Assembly: GCA_030656215.1 (NCBI GenBank)
Contig: JAUSOD010000028.1
Coordinates: 1 to 64,000, forward strand
DNA from: Azoarcus sp.
GTDB taxonomy: Bacteria > Pseudomonadota > Gammaproteobacteria > Burkholderiales > Rhodocyclaceae
DNA: 64,000 nt
Reading direction: 5' to 3'
Positions 33,419 through 44,229 of this stretch are shown piece after piece. The notes beneath the pieces are model-generated. The model was not told where the DNA came from. It did no database searches and worked only from the letters and a program-made list of their open reading frames with translations. Made by a program: the position numbers and the translations under genes. Within the stretch, counting starts at the first letter, position 1, and each line of letters opens with the position of its first letter.

Positions 33419-34633
33419 TCACTGCAGGTAGTTGAACAGCGACAGGCCCGACACCCGCATGAAGGATTGCTGTGCTGCCTGCAACAGCGTCTGGCGCATG
33501 GTCAGGTCGGTGAGCGCTTCCGCATAATCAAGATCCTGCAGGCCCGACAGCGTGGTCGCGTACTGGATATTGAGGTCGCTGCCGATATTCTGCAGTTGTT
33601 CAACCTCCACCATCTGCGAGCCCACCTGGGCACGAACCTTCAGCACACTCTCGAGTCCCGCATCGAAGTTCTGAAGTGCGAACTCGATGTTGGCGGCCAC
33701 GCCGCCGGCACCGGGCCGCTCGAGGCCATCGATGAACAGCGCGAAATTGTCGAACACGTTCGCGGAGGGGACGATAACCTCGTACTTCTCACCGCCCGAA
33801 GAGGTGTCGTTAACCGTAACAGCCAAGCCATTGAAACGGAGTTCAAGAAATCCTCCAGCATTCAGGACAGGAGGATCAGTATCAAGCGTAACCGGACGCG
33901 GACTCGGATCTCCCGGTCGATACTCGACCACGTTGTAACCCGGCAGGGTGCTGTCGTAGCTAATCTCGTAACGCTTCCCACTGTCCGATGAATCCAGTTG
34001 GGGGGGAGAGAAACTCACCGATAATTTTTGGCTGGCACCGGCAGAGATGAATACACCCACGTCTGCTTCGGTTACCACCCTGCCTTCAAACACCTCCGAA
34101 CCGGCAAAACTGACCGGCATGAACCGCGAGGACGACACCTGCAAGGTCCGGACGCCTTGATCACCCTCATAGCTCACACCGGCAAGGTTTCCGGTAAAGG
34201 GCTGCGATTGAGAGCGATAGCCGCCGAACATGTATTCGTTGTTCGCATCGCGGGTGTTTGCCAACGCCATCAGCGCATCGAACTGGCTGCGCATGTCGGC
34301 CGCAATAAAGCCCCGATCCTCTGCATTGAGCGTCCCGCTGCCGGCCTGGACGGCCCGCTCGCGGGCGTACTGCAGGATGTCGCCGACACCCGTCAGCTTG
34401 CTCTCGACCAGATTCAGCTGATCATTCGCGTAGCCTTGATTGGTGGCGTACTGCGCGTTGATGCCTTTGGCCTGAGTCAGGTCGAGAACCCGCGCTGCAC
34501 CGACGGGATCGTCGGCCGGGGTCAATATCCGCTTTCCGGATGCAACCTGCTGGGCAAGGTGCGTCAGGCTGGCCGACTGCTGCTGAATACTCGCAGCACC
34601 CTTGTCGAAAATCATACTGGTGGAGATACGCAT
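33419..34633 (-). CDS. flgL: Flagellar hook-filament junction protein FlgL
   Basis: FlgL (HAP3) joins hook to filament. The 404-aa protein has the flagellin-like N-terminal helix (MRISTSMIFDKGAASIQQQS) and C-terminal helix (YAEALTDLTMRQTLLQAAQQ) needed for coiled-coil packing, with a variable middle. It follows flgK by 20 bases. Confidence 0.95.
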   Translation of the reverse strand: MRISTSMIFDKGAASIQQQSASLTHLAQQVASGKRILTPADDPVGAARVLDLTQAKGINAQYATNQGYANDQLNLVESKLTGVGDILQYARERAVQAGSGTLNAEDRGFIAADMRSQFDALMALANTRDANNEYMFGGYRSQSQPFTGNLAGVSYEGDQGVRTLQVSSSRFMPVSFAGSEVFEGRVVTEADVGVFISAGASQKLSVSFSPPQLDSSDSGKRYEISYDSTLPGYNVVEYRPGDPSPRPVTLDTDPPVLNAGGFLELRFNGLAVTVNDTSSGGEKYEVIVPSANVFDNFALFIDGLERPGAGGVAANIEFALQNFDAGLESVLKVRAQVGSQMVEVEQLQNIGSDLNIQYATTLSGLQDLDYAEALTDLTMRQTLLQAAQQSFMRVSGLSLFNYLQ

Positions 34634-34653
34634 GGTCAGCTCCTTGTCCCTAT

Positions 34654-36600
34654 TCAGCGCGCGATCGAGAGAACTTCATCGAACAGCCGCTGCGCAATCG
34701 TCATGACCCGGGCCGAAGCCTGGTAAGCCTGCTGGTAGCGCACCAGGTTGGCGGCTTCCTCATCCAGATTGACGCCGGACAGCGAATCACGCGCATCCCG
34801 CGCCTGCGTCAGCAAGGAAGTCTGTGCAGCCTCGTTGGCCTGTACCTCGCGTGTCTTATTGCCCACCGCACTGACGATCTTACTGTAAGCACCACCAAGG
34901 CTGGTGGTGGGTGCACCTGAGCCCGCGTTGTACAGAAGCTTTGCCGTTTGCAAGGCGCCGAGGGCCAGGACATTGCGGTTATCCGCTACACCCTTTTCAC
35001 TGGGCTGCAGCGTCAAGGTGTCACCATTTGCCGGACTGCCGGAAAGAGTGAATGAAAGGCTGAACCCTCCCGGGCCAGTAAGCGTGAAGACTTTGCCGGC
35101 GCTCTCTGTGGCCGGGTTGTAGTCCAAAGTGGCCGGAGTGAAGCCAGGAGGGAGACTGAAGCCCGGAGGCACGGGAGGAATGGACGTCGTGCCATCATCA
35201 AAAGTCAGCGTGGCAGCCCAAGGCGGGCTCAGCACCCCGGATGTGTCGGTCATGACAATATTTGAGAGCTTGGCATTGCCCACATTGGAGAGCGGCACGT
35301 TACCCGAAACCGGACTGCCAGCAGCAACCTGACGTGTATCGGAAATGGTGACCGCGATGTCCCGCGCCGCATAGCGGGTCGGCTGAATCAGCGCTGTTTC
35401 ACCAGCGGCAAGCGCGGCAGCGGTAACAGTTATGCCCTCGAAGTTCTGGGGGACACCGGGCACAACCGTCACGCTAGCCTTTGTACTGAGGTTGGTGAGG
35501 GTATAAGTCCCCCCGACATTGGCAAGTTGATAGTCACTGCCCGTCAGTGCGCCAATATTTGCCGGGTCGAGCGCTACGGTCGCGGCCGTCTCCGGCACCA
35601 CCCGCGGGCTGACGGAGAAAAACGCCTGTCCCAGTGCACCGTCGAGATCCACGCCAAGCTGGTGCTGCGCATTGAACGCCGTGGCCAGTCCGGCGGCAAT
35701 CACGCCGAGCTCACGCTGTGCCGGATCGAGGGAGTCCCGCCGAAACGCGAGCAGTCCGCCCAAGCTCCCCCCGGTAAGCAGGGTATCGGGCAACAGCATC
35801 TGGCTGCCGTTTGCAGCAACCAGCGCAATCGACGAACGCTCCGCATCGCCCGGGGTCGGCACGGCGGCAAGCTTGCTGACGGACTGCCCGGTCACCAGGC
35901 TTTGCCCGGAACCCACAAAAACCGTGAGTGATCCGTCGTCCTGGGCGATGGCACTGACCTTGACCAGGCGATTCAGCTCGGTGACGAGTTGCCCGCGCTG
36001 GTCGAGCAAGTCATTGACCGGTACCCCTGGCCCTGCAGATTGCGCAACCGCAATGCTCCTGTTCATCGCGGCAATCGATTCGGCATAGCCGTTGATCTGC
36101 TCCACGGTCGAGCGCAGTTCGGACTCCACACCGTCCCGAATTTCGCTCAGCCGGTTGTCCTGCAACTGAAACCGGCTCACCAGTGTCTGCGCGCCGGACA
36201 GCAAGGCTTGCCTGGATGCCGTGTTGGTGGGGTTGGCGGCCACTTCCTGAACACCGGCAAAAAAGGCGTCCATCGCTGCACCAAGACCGGAGGTCGCATC
36301 GGCCAGCATGCCGTTGATCTGGCGAATCTGGCTGCTGTAGGTCGAGTACTCGGCCTGGCGGCTTTCAGTCAGCAAGACCTGTGTGTCGAGAAACTGGCTG
36401 TAGGAACGGGTGACGGCGGAGATCCGCGTCCCGTTGCCGAAGAAGCCGGCACCGCTGAAGGACGGGTCCTGCGTGGTCTGGATGACGGACTGGCGGTGAT
36501 AGCCCGGCGTGGCCGCATTGGTGATGTTGTGACTGGTCGTTGACAGCTGGCTCTGCGCGGCGTTGAGTCCGGTGAGTCCGATGTTGAGCAGGCCTGCCAT
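34654..36600 (-). CDS. flgK: Flagellar hook-associated protein FlgK
   Basis: FlgK (HAP1) is the first hook-filament junction protein. The 648-aa protein has the N-terminal rod/hook motif (LNAAQSQLSTTSHNITNAAT), a large variable middle, and the C-terminal LDEEAANLVRYQQAYQASAR motif. Length is within the family range. It lies 81 bases after flgJ. Confidence 0.96.
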   Translation of the reverse strand: MAGLLNIGLTGLNAAQSQLSTTSHNITNAATPGYHRQSVIQTTQDPSFSGAGFFGNGTRISAVTRSYSQFLDTQVLLTESRQAEYSTYSSQIRQINGMLADATSGLGAAMDAFFAGVQEVAANPTNTASRQALLSGAQTLVSRFQLQDNRLSEIRDGVESELRSTVEQINGYAESIAAMNRSIAVAQSAGPGVPVNDLLDQRGQLVTELNRLVKVSAIAQDDGSLTVFVGSGQSLVTGQSVSKLAAVPTPGDAERSSIALVAANGSQMLLPDTLLTGGSLGGLLAFRRDSLDPAQRELGVIAAGLATAFNAQHQLGVDLDGALGQAFFSVSPRVVPETAATVALDPANIGALTGSDYQLANVGGTYTLTNLSTKASVTVVPGVPQNFEGITVTAAALAAGETALIQPTRYAARDIAVTISDTRQVAAGSPVSGNVPLSNVGNAKLSNIVMTDTSGVLSPPWAATLTFDDGTTSIPPVPPGFSLPPGFTPATLDYNPATESAGKVFTLTGPGGFSLSFTLSGSPANGDTLTLQPSEKGVADNRNVLALGALQTAKLLYNAGSGAPTTSLGGAYSKIVSAVGNKTREVQANEAAQTSLLTQARDARDSLSGVNLDEEAANLVRYQQAYQASARVMTIAQRLFDEVLSIAR

Positions 36601-36681
36601 GATGTTCCCCTGATTTGCTAGGTTTTGCTCTTACATCTGCAAGAACCCTGCCATCAGCAAAACGTCCTCAAACCGGCAAAA

Positions 36682-37755
36682 TCAGCCGGCGGGCAACAGT
36701 GCATTGCGCAACGTACTGCCGCCAATGATGCGGGTGAGCTTGTCCGCATACATCGGATCGGTGGCATAGCCGGCTTGCTGCAAGCCACGGGCGAAGCCTG
36801 CCGCATCGGTCTGCCCCAGCACGCCGGCGTAGCGCGGGCTGCTGCTCATCAGGCGCGCGTAGTCACCAAAGGACTCCGCATACGAGGCATAGGAGCGGAA
36901 CCGGGCGCGCTCGTTGTAGGCGCGGTCTCCGGCGTACTCGGTTACCTGGACCTCGGTGGTACGCCCACCCCAGCTACTGCCGGCCTTGATGTTGAACAGG
37001 TTGTGGCTCGGACTGCCATCGGCGTTCTTCAACTGCTTCTCGCCCCAGCCGGTTTCGAGCGCCGCCTGTGCAACCATGAAATGCGCCGGGATCCCGGTCT
37101 TGCGGCTGGCTTCGACCGCATGTGGCCACACATCGGCCACAAAGTCGCGGGCGCGCTGCGACGCGGCACCACTGGTCTCACGCGCGCCGCGAATGGCATC
37201 GGCGAGCTTTGCCGCCAGGGCAGCAGATTCCGCAGCCGACACCGACCCGGTGGCACCGGTCGCTGCCACTCCAGTGCCGTTGAGCTCGTCGAGCAGACCG
37301 GCCACACCCTGGCCCCGGCTTCCGACGGCGCCAGGCAAGTCCGACCGGGCGGCACTAATTGCCGCACGCCGCGGCACGTTTTCGAGCGAGAACCCGGAGT
37401 CAGTGCCCTGCCCGGCGAGGCCGGTCAGCCCGTCGATCGCATCTACCTTGCCCTTACCCCCGCCAATCTGGCGGAAGATCACCTCGGACAGCCCGGCCCC
37501 CTTGGACTGCGACAGATTGAGCGACAGTTGCTGGTCGAGCATGCCCTGGTACATCTTGCTCTGCTCGTTATCCATCATGCTGTCGGTGGGCGTCGCGTCG
37601 CGCATCGACTTCATCACCATCTGCAGAAACAGCGCCTCGAACTGCTTGGCCGCGGCGCGCAGGGTTTCATCCGACTGGCCGTCGGTGCGGGCGAGCTTCT
37701 TCAGGTCGCCAAGCGAATTCGGATCGAAGGCGTTGAGCTGGATGTTGGCGTTCAT
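36682..37755 (-). CDS. flgJ: Flagellar rod assembly protein/muramidase FlgJ
   Basis: FlgJ caps the growing rod and cuts peptidoglycan. The 357-aa protein has the N-terminal rod-scaffold domain (FEALFLQMVMKSMRDATPTD) and a C-terminal glucosaminidase-type domain (FMVAQAALETGWGEKQL with the catalytic Glu, and SPSHNLFNIKAGSSWGG). So both parts are fused as in Gammaproteobacteria and Betaproteobacteria. ATG 37755 is chosen at the conserved N-terminus. Confidence 0.95.
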   Translation of the reverse strand: MNANIQLNAFDPNSLGDLKKLARTDGQSDETLRAAAKQFEALFLQMVMKSMRDATPTDSMMDNEQSKMYQGMLDQQLSLNLSQSKGAGLSEVIFRQIGGGKGKVDAIDGLTGLAGQGTDSGFSLENVPRRAAISAARSDLPGAVGSRGQGVAGLLDELNGTGVAATGATGSVSAAESAALAAKLADAIRGARETSGAASQRARDFVADVWPHAVEASRKTGIPAHFMVAQAALETGWGEKQLKNADGSPSHNLFNIKAGSSWGGRTTEVQVTEYAGDRAYNERARFRSYASYAESFGDYARLMSSSPRYAGVLGQTDAAGFARGLQQAGYATDPMYADKLTRIIGGSTLRNALLPAG

Positions 37756-37765
37756 GGCGGGCGCC

Positions 37766-38884
37766 TCAGATGACCTCGAGCTCGGCACGCAGCGCACCGG
37801 CCGCCTTCATCGCCTGAAGGATACTGACCAGGTCCATCGGGTTGGCACCGAGCGCGTTGAGTGCCTTGACCACATCGGCGAGGTTGGTCCCGCCACGGAT
37901 GTTCATCAGCGCACCTCCGGGTTGGTCGATATTGACCAGCCCGGACTGGGTGACCACGGTCTGCCCGCGCGAAAACGGCGGCGGCTGGCTGACATCCGTC
38001 TGAACATTGACTGTCACGGTCAGGCTGCCGTGAGCAACCGCGCAATCCTGCAGCGAGACCTTCTGATTCATCACCACCGAGCCGGTGCGCGAATTCACGA
38101 TCACCTTGGCGGCTTGCTGCATCGGCGTGACTTCCAGATTCTCGATCCGCCCCAGGAAGGCGACCCGCGCCGTGCTGTCGAGCGGCGCACGGACCTGGAT
38201 GCTGCGCCCGTCGAGCGCCTCCGCCGTGCCGGGTGCGGCCATGTTGATCGCATCCACCACCCTGCGTGCAGTACCAAAATCAGTATCCTTGAGCTCGAAG
38301 GTGACGTAATCGCCCTGCCCCAGCATGGCCGGCACCGCGCGCTCCACTGTGGCACCGCGCGGAATGCGTCCTGCGGACAGGTGGTTGATGGTCTGTGCCG
38401 CACCACCCGCCTGCGCACCGGCACCGCCCACCACCATATTGCCTTGGGCCATTGCATAAACCTGGCCATCGGCGCCCTTGAGCGGGGTCATGACCAGGGT
38501 ACCGCCGCGCAGACTCTTGGCATTGCCCATGGAGGACACGGTGATGTCAATCGCCTGTCCCGGCCGTGCAAACGCCGGCAGGTTTGCCGTCACCATCACC
38601 GCGGCCACATTCTTGAGTTGCAGGTTGGTGCCCGGCGCCAACGTCACGCCCATGTTGCCGAGCATGTTGATGATGCTCTGCACGGTGAACGGCGTCTGCG
38701 TGGTCTGGTCGCCCGAGCCGTCGAGACCGACCACCAGGCCGTAACCCACCAACTGGTTGTCGCGCACGCCGGCTACCGAGGTCAGATCCTTGATCCGCTC
38801 GGCGTGGGTCGGTCCGGACAAAAACGCCGAAACCGCCAGCAGGGCGGTAAGGGTGAATGCAAGGCGGCGTCGAAAGTTGAGCAT
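37766..38884 (-). CDS. flgI: Flagellar P-ring protein FlgI
   Basis: FlgI forms the periplasmic P-ring. The 372-aa protein has a signal peptide (ending THA), then [20 protein letters not shown] and [19 protein letters not shown], family hallmarks. The start at 38884 lies 10 bases after the flgH stop. Confidence 0.96.
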   Translation of the reverse strand: MLNFRRRLAFTLTALLAVSAFLSGPTHAERIKDLTSVAGVRDNQLVGYGLVVGLDGSGDQTTQTPFTVQSIINMLGNMGVTLAPGTNLQLKNVAAVMVTANLPAFARPGQAIDITVSSMGNAKSLRGGTLVMTPLKGADGQVYAMAQGNMVVGGAGAQAGGAAQTINHLSAGRIPRGATVERAVPAMLGQGDYVTFELKDTDFGTARRVVDAINMAAPGTAEALDGRSIQVRAPLDSTARVAFLGRIENLEVTPMQQAAKVIVNSRTGSVVMNQKVSLQDCAVAHGSLTVTVNVQTDVSQPPPFSRGQTVVTQSGLVNIDQPGGALMNIRGGTNLADVVKALNALGANPMDLVSILQAMKAAGALRAELEVI

Positions 38885-38894
38885 GACAGTCTCG

Positions 38895-39569
38895 TCAGAA
38901 TGGCAGGATGGCCACGAAGAAGCGTTGCAGCCAGCCCATGGTGTTCGATTCGTCGATGAAGCCGCTGCCGCGGTACTCGATGCGGGCATCCGCGACCTGG
39001 GTGGATTGAACCGTATTGGAGGCGGTCACGTTGTTGGCGTTGACCACCCCGGAGAAGCGGATGAACTCGTTGCCCTGATTGATCGCGACCATTTTCTCAC
39101 CCGACACCAGCAGGTTACCGTTCGGGTAGACGTCGATCACGGTGACTGTGATGGTGCCGTTGAATACGTTGTTGGCCGCGGCCGCGCCCTTGCCGGTAAA
39201 GTCGGAGTCGACGCCAGCTTCGGCACTCAGACCATTCAGACCGGCCAGGGGCAGCTTGGCGGTGGCGGTGATGCCGCCACTCAGGCTCGAGCCGCGTGCC
39301 GCACTGGCATTGGCGCTCTTCTGCGCGTTGTTGCGCTCGACCAGGTTGATCGTGATCGTGTCGCCAACGGAGCGCGCGCGACGATCCTCGAACAAGGGCC
39401 GGGTCTGGGTCGGCTGGTAAATCGCGCCGGTTGAAGGGATCGCCTGTGCGCGCAGTTCGGGCCGGGCCGACATCGGCTGATGGACGGCCGTCGGTGCAGT
39501 CGGATAGATCGACGCGCAACCCGACAGCAGACTGAAGGCAAGCAGAGCAAGGAAGGCGACCGGCTTCAT
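38895..39569 (-). CDS. flgH: Flagellar L-ring protein FlgH
   Basis: FlgH is the outer-membrane L-ring lipoprotein. The 224-aa protein has a lipobox LLSGC near residue 18 and the family pattern [20 protein letters not shown] followed by [20 protein letters not shown]. Two ATGs occur in a row; the second (39569) has the better distance to AAGGGGAG. Confidence 0.95.
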   Translation of the reverse strand: MKPVAFLALLAFSLLSGCASIYPTAPTAVHQPMSARPELRAQAIPSTGAIYQPTQTRPLFEDRRARSVGDTITINLVERNNAQKSANASAARGSSLSGGITATAKLPLAGLNGLSAEAGVDSDFTGKGAAAANNVFNGTITVTVIDVYPNGNLLVSGEKMVAINQGNEFIRFSGVVNANNVTASNTVQSTQVADARIEYRGSGFIDESNTMGWLQRFFVAILPF

Positions 39570-39579
39570 CATGCTCCCC

Positions 39580-40362
39580 TTAGAGTTGGGTGAGACGGGC
39601 GAGCATCTGGTCGGAAGTCGAGATCGCACGCGAGTTCAGCTCATAGGCGCGCTGGGTCACGATCATGCTGACCAACTCCTCAGCCACATTCACGTTCGAG
39701 GTTTCAACATAGCCCTGGTTGATCACGCCGGCGCCATTGGTCCCCGCTTCATTTGGGGTAGCCACGCCACTCGAGGCGGTTTCCTGAAACAGATTCTCAC
39801 CGGCACTCTGCAGACCACCCGGGTTGATGAAGGTGGCAACCTGGATCGCCCCCACCTGCACCGGCGCGGCAGCCCCGGGCTGCAGCACGCTGACCGTGCC
39901 GTCCTTGCCGACGGTCACCGACAGCGCATCCGCAGGGATGTTGATGTTGTCGGCCAGCGGGTAACCGCTCGCGGTGACCATATTGCCCTGGTTATCGAGC
40001 TGAAAAGCGCCGTCGCGAGTATAGGTCGTGGTGCCGTCGGGCATCGCGATCTGGAAGAAGCCGTTGCCCTGCAGGCCCAGATCGAGCGAGCCGCCGGTCT
40101 GCTGCAGATTGCCCTGAGTGAAGATGCGCTCGGTGGCCACCGGCTTGACCCCGGTACCGATCTGCAGGCCGCTGGAAATCTGGGTCTGCTGCGTGGATTG
40201 GGCGCCCGGCTGGCGGATGGTCTGATACAGCAGATCCTCGAACACCGCGCGCTGACGCTTGAAACCGTTGGTCGACACGTTGGCCAGGTTGTTGGAAATC
40301 ACGTCCAGCGAGGTCTGCTGGGCATCGAGCCCGGTGCGGGCGGTCCACAGTGAGCGGATCAT
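39580..40362 (-). CDS. flgG: Flagellar distal rod protein FlgG
   Basis: FlgG forms the distal rod. The 260-aa protein has N-terminal [20 protein letters not shown] and C-terminal [20 protein letters not shown] rod motifs, with the typical length for FlgG. It is preceded by 177 bases without a gene, which hold a candidate sigma-54 promoter. Confidence 0.97.
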   Translation of the reverse strand: MIRSLWTARTGLDAQQTSLDVISNNLANVSTNGFKRQRAVFEDLLYQTIRQPGAQSTQQTQISSGLQIGTGVKPVATERIFTQGNLQQTGGSLDLGLQGNGFFQIAMPDGTTTYTRDGAFQLDNQGNMVTASGYPLADNINIPADALSVTVGKDGTVSVLQPGAAAPVQVGAIQVATFINPGGLQSAGENLFQETASSGVATPNEAGTNGAGVINQGYVETSNVNVAEELVSMIVTQRAYELNSRAISTSDQMLARLTQL

Positions 40363-40464
40363 GATGCGTTCCTCTTTTCTTTACGTTGCGGGCGGCAGCT
40401 TATGCCGCTTTCCGATGTCATCAGACTACGCTGGCACGGTCACCGACCATCCTGCGATTAAGCA

Positions 40465-40480
40465 TGCAATAACCGTGCTA
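40465..40480 (-). promoter_or_regulatory. Candidate sigma-54 promoter upstream of flgG
   Basis: On the minus strand TAGCACGGTTATTGCA matches the sigma-54 consensus TGGCACG-N4-TTGCA with one change (A for G at the -24 element). It is 103 bases upstream of the flgG ATG in a 177-base gap, a fitting place for a second class II flagellar operon (flgG to flgL). Confidence 0.45.
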
Positions 40481-40539
40481 TTTGCGCGGCACTTGCGCCT
40501 GCCGGGCTTGTTCGGTCACCCGCAGCGTCAAGCTGGTGC

Positions 40540-41268
40540 TCAGCGTGCAGCAAGCAATTGGGTCGCAGCCTGATCATTTCTTTCAGCGGTCTGGAGCATC
40601 TTGGTCTGCATCTCGAACTGGCGGGCGAGCGAGATCATCTGCACCATCTGGTCAACCACATTGACGTTGCTGCTCTCGAGGTAGCCGCCTGCCACCCGCA
40701 CGTTCTCGTCCAGCGGCGCCGGAATGCCCTGCTGCAGGCGGAACAGGCCATCGTCACCACGCACCAGATCGACTTCGGGAGGATTGACCAGCTTGAGCTG
40801 GCCGACCACGTTGACCAGTCCGTTTTGCAGCGCCGATATCGAGCCATCCTTGCCGATGACGATCTCGCTATCCGGCGGAATCGTCACTGGCCCGCCGTCG
40901 CCCACAACGGGCAGACCGCTGCGCGTTTGCAGCACGCCGTTGGGGCTGAGCTCGAGACTGCCGTCACGGGTGTAGGCCTCACGCCCGTCGGGCCCCTGCA
41001 CCGTCAGCCAGCCCTTGCCCTCGACTGCCACATCGTACTGACGCCCGGTGGATTGCAGCGGACCCGGGGTGAAATCGCTGGCAACGCTCGCATCCACCAC
41101 GAAAGCACGGGTACGTGCCGCATCGGTCTGGACCTCGACCGCGCGCAGCTTGTGCATCTCGGTACGAAAACCGGTGGTGGTGGCGTTGGCAATATTGTGC
41201 GAGACCGCCGCCTGCTGGCCGAGCGTGCTTTTTGCGCCGCTCATCGCGGTGTAGATCATGCGGTCCAT
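40540..41268 (-). CDS. flgF: Flagellar proximal rod protein FlgF
   Basis: FlgF is a proximal rod subunit. The 242-aa protein starts MDRMIYTAMSGAKSTLGQQA and ends with the VNVVDQMVQMISLARQFEMQ motif, typical for FlgF. It follows flgE by 48 bases. Confidence 0.95.
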   Translation of the reverse strand: MDRMIYTAMSGAKSTLGQQAAVSHNIANATTTGFRTEMHKLRAVEVQTDAARTRAFVVDASVASDFTPGPLQSTGRQYDVAVEGKGWLTVQGPDGREAYTRDGSLELSPNGVLQTRSGLPVVGDGGPVTIPPDSEIVIGKDGSISALQNGLVNVVGQLKLVNPPEVDLVRGDDGLFRLQQGIPAPLDENVRVAGGYLESSNVNVVDQMVQMISLARQFEMQTKMLQTAERNDQAATQLLAAR

Positions 41269-41316
41269 GCCGGTCTCCCTTTGGCTACAGTCACTGGATG
41301 TCAGTCAGGCTTCGAC

Positions 41317-42606
41317 TTATCTCAGGTTGATCAGGGTCTGCAGGAGCTGGTCCTGGGTCCGGATCGACTGGGCGTTGGCCTGGTAGTTGCGCTGCTGGAT
41401 GATCATCTGCACCAGCTCCTGGCTCAGGTCGACGTTCGACTCTTCGATCTGACCTGAAGAAAGGGTGCCGTTGAGACCTTCTCCGGGGACGCCCTGCACG
41501 ACCTCTCCGGCGTCCGTTGTGGCAGCCCACAGGTTACTGCCCAGGGAAATCAGCCCGTTCGGGTTGCGAAAGCTCGCCAATACGACCTGCCCGAGCGCCC
41601 GTGTCTCGCCATTGGAGTAAGTACCCTGAACAATACCGTTCGAGGTTACCGACACCCCGGCGATCTCTCCCGGCTTGTAACCGTTCTGGCGCAACTCATA
41701 AGTGGTGGATGCGGAGTTTCGCTGCGTGAAGGCGGCCAGATTCACCGGAAAATTAAGAGGGTCGGCGTCAACCAAAGTGGCGCTAAATGTATAGGGAACA
41801 GCCGGGACAACCACCGGAAGCGGGGTTATGGTTTTTATTGTGCCGTCGGGCTTGAATTCCAGCGTGGCGCTTGGGGCCGGGGGCGTCGAGAACGCAGCAT
41901 TATCGAACGATTCGTAGACATTCCACATATTCGGTGGCACAGGGGGCGTCGCAGTCGCATCGACAGCCTGCTTAACAAAATAGAGCCCCAGGGTATGCTC
42001 GTTGCCAAGGCTGTCGAATACACGAATCGAGGTCGTGTAGTTGTACGTATCCGGGTCGTCCCGGTCGATCGGTGCCACACCGGGCACGGCTGACGATGAG
42101 TCGAGGTTGGCACGAATACTCACCTGGTCGGTTGCCTTTGCGCCAAGCCCCACCGGCGGAATGTACAGCGGCCGCGGCGTCCCGGTACCGGTCAGCGACA
42201 CGGATCCATCGGCCCCCACCGTCTGATAGCCCATCAGCTTTTCGCCAAGCGGGGTAACGATGTATCCATCCTTGTCCAGATCGAACTGGCCGTTTCGACT
42301 GTAAGCCGTTGTGCCGTTGTTACGCTCGATCACGAAGAAGCCGTTGCCGTTGATCGACATGTCCAGCGGATTATTGGTCGCGGTCAGCCCCCCTTGGCTG
42401 AACGACTGGCGCACGGCCTGCGTGTTGCTGCCGGCACCAATCTGCAAACCGGCCGCGCCGCCAGTCATCGCGGCGGCGAAGGTGTCAGCAAAGACCACGC
42501 CGCTCGATTTGAAGCCCACCGTGCTCGAGTTGGCGACGTTACTGGAGATCACATCCAGCGCCCGGGATGCGGAGGACAGTCCGCTCAAACCTTGTTGGAA
42601 TGCCAT
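41317..42606 (-). CDS. flgE: Flagellar hook protein FlgE
   Basis: FlgE builds the hook. The 429-aa protein has the N-terminal GLSGLSSASRALDVISSNVA motif, the hook-specific middle domain, and the C-terminal ESNVDLSQELVQMIIQQRNY motif. It follows flgD by 15 bases. Confidence 0.96.
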   Translation of the reverse strand: MAFQQGLSGLSSASRALDVISSNVANSSTVGFKSSGVVFADTFAAAMTGGAAGLQIGAGSNTQAVRQSFSQGGLTATNNPLDMSINGNGFFVIERNNGTTAYSRNGQFDLDKDGYIVTPLGEKLMGYQTVGADGSVSLTGTGTPRPLYIPPVGLGAKATDQVSIRANLDSSSAVPGVAPIDRDDPDTYNYTTSIRVFDSLGNEHTLGLYFVKQAVDATATPPVPPNMWNVYESFDNAAFSTPPAPSATLEFKPDGTIKTITPLPVVVPAVPYTFSATLVDADPLNFPVNLAAFTQRNSASTTYELRQNGYKPGEIAGVSVTSNGIVQGTYSNGETRALGQVVLASFRNPNGLISLGSNLWAATTDAGEVVQGVPGEGLNGTLSSGQIEESNVDLSQELVQMIIQQRNYQANAQSIRTQDQLLQTLINLR

Positions 42607-42621
42607 GATTGCCGCTCCTGA

Positions 42622-43296
42622 TCAGAGAATTTGTTTGATGTCGTCGAGCTTGAACACACCCAGCGACCCGACCTGTAGATCGGTGCCATTGGGGCCGCGA
42701 ATCACGCTCGTCACGGCGGCGAACTGCAGCACCTGACCGGTCACTTTTTCGCCGTTCGCAGTGGCGCTCATGCTCACCGAGTACATGCCGTCGGCTGCCC
42801 GCGTGCCGTCCGAGGCGGTACCGTCCCACAGATAGTTGTGACTACCGGCCTCGACATCACTCAACTCGACGGTCGATACGGCCAGACCCGACGCATCGCG
42901 AATGGTGAGCACCACGTTGTCGGCAGCGGTGTTCAGCGTAAAGCCCCCGACCGCGCCGGCTTCAGTAAGCCCCAGACCCTTGCCTTCGACCAGAACACCC
43001 CGCCCAATCAGGCCCGCTGCATTGATTCCGTCGGATGACGACTGCGAATCCACAAACGACTGGAACAGCTTGTTCAGCCGCTCGATGCCATCCACGGTGC
43101 TCATCTGCGCGAGTTGCGAGGTGACTTCCGCGTTCTCCATCGGGTTCATCGGATCCTGATTGCGCAACTGCGTGGTCAGCAAGGTCAGAAAGCGACTCTG
43201 CGGATCATCGGCCTTCTTCGTATTGACCGGTTCGCTGCGACCCAGCCCGGCCAGGACGCTTTGTGCTGTCTGATTGGTGGAACTCACGGTACTCAT
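42622..43296 (-). CDS. flgD: Flagellar hook assembly protein FlgD
   Basis: FlgD is the hook cap. The 224-aa protein has the N-terminal FLTLLTTQLRNQDPMNPMEN segment and a C-terminal tandem beta domain with HNYLWDGTASDGTRAADGMY. Normal size. Confidence 0.95.
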   Translation of the reverse strand: MSTVSSTNQTAQSVLAGLGRSEPVNTKKADDPQSRFLTLLTTQLRNQDPMNPMENAEVTSQLAQMSTVDGIERLNKLFQSFVDSQSSSDGINAAGLIGRGVLVEGKGLGLTEAGAVGGFTLNTAADNVVLTIRDASGLAVSTVELSDVEAGSHNYLWDGTASDGTRAADGMYSVSMSATANGEKVTGQVLQFAAVTSVIRGPNGTDLQVGSLGVFKLDDIKQIL

Positions 43297-43335
43297 TTTT
43301 TTCTCCTGCTGGCGGTGTTATTTGCCGGAGGGCCC

Positions 43336-43740
43336 TTACTGGCCTATCTGCAAGGTACGCTGCAGCAAGGTTCGTGCCGTGTTCATCACTTCGGCGTTGT
43401 TCTGGTATGAGCGCGAGGCGGAGATCATGTTCACCATCTCCTCGACCACGTTCACATTGGGCATCTCGACATAGCCTTCGGCGTTGGCGGCGGGGCTGTT
43501 GGGCTCATACACCAGGCGCATCGGCGCCGCGCTCTCGACGATCTGCGTCACCTGCACGCCGACCGAAGCCGGGCCGGCCACCTGCCGGGCGGCAAAGACA
43601 ACCTGTTTGGCGCGGTAGGGTTGACCGTCCTCGGCCACCACGCTGTCGGCGTTGGCGAGATTGGAGGCCGTGGTATTGAGCCGCATCGACTGTGCATTGA
43701 GCGCCGAACCGGCGATATGGAAGACGTTGAACATGCTCAT
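43336..43740 (-). CDS. flgC: Flagellar rod protein FlgC
   Basis: FlgC is a proximal rod subunit. The 134-aa protein has the N-terminal [20 protein letters not shown] and C-terminal [20 protein letters not shown] motifs. It lies 20 bases after flgB. Confidence 0.96.
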   Translation of the reverse strand: MSMFNVFHIAGSALNAQSMRLNTTASNLANADSVVAEDGQPYRAKQVVFAARQVAGPASVGVQVTQIVESAAPMRLVYEPNSPAANAEGYVEMPNVNVVEEMVNMISASRSYQNNAEVMNTARTLLQRTLQIGQ

Positions 43741-43760
43741 GACCAGGCTCCTGTCAGGTC

Positions 43761-44165
43761 TTACTGACCTGTGATTGCGGTCTGCATCGACCGCAGCAGA
43801 CCGTTTATGAAGGTGATGCTGGCCTCGTAATGCACCGCATTCTCGGCAAAGGCCGCACGCTCGGTATCCATGTTCACCGTATTACCGTCCACGCTGGACT
43901 GCGACTCGGTGCGGTATCGGGTGAAGGCGTCCAGCGGATGACCGACGTTCGCGCCCAAGTGCCCGCTGCGCGTGGCGCTCAGGGCCAGCGGCCCCAGGCG
44001 TCCGGCAACGGAGTCCTTGAGTGCCTCGCGGAAGTCGATATCGCGGGCCTTGTAGTTCGGGGTATCCGCGTTGGCGATGTTCGAAGCCAGCAATTGCTGG
44101 CGGTGGGCCTGAAGATTCAGCGCGGACTGGTGACCACGCAACTGATTGTCGAACAGGGTTCTCAT
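43761..44165 (-). CDS. flgB: Flagellar rod protein FlgB
   Basis: FlgB is the first proximal rod subunit. The 134-aa protein begins at ATG 44165 ([20 protein letters not shown]) with GAGG upstream; a longer frame to 44270 runs into the promoter region. It opens the flgBCDEFGHIJKL run. Confidence 0.95.
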   Translation of the reverse strand: MRTLFDNQLRGHQSALNLQAHRQQLLASNIANADTPNYKARDIDFREALKDSVAGRLGPLALSATRSGHLGANVGHPLDAFTRYRTESQSSVDGNTVNMDTERAAFAENAVHYEASITFINGLLRSMQTAITGQ

Positions 44166-44229
44166 CACATCACCTCGGGATTCTGGTTTTTGGTCCAAGC
44201 ACAACGACGAAAGGTATTCGCGTAGTCCA

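Noticed and set aside
36956-38959. 667-codon plus-strand frame opposite flgJ/flgI
   Set aside because: Antisense shadow; both opposite genes have clear family signatures.
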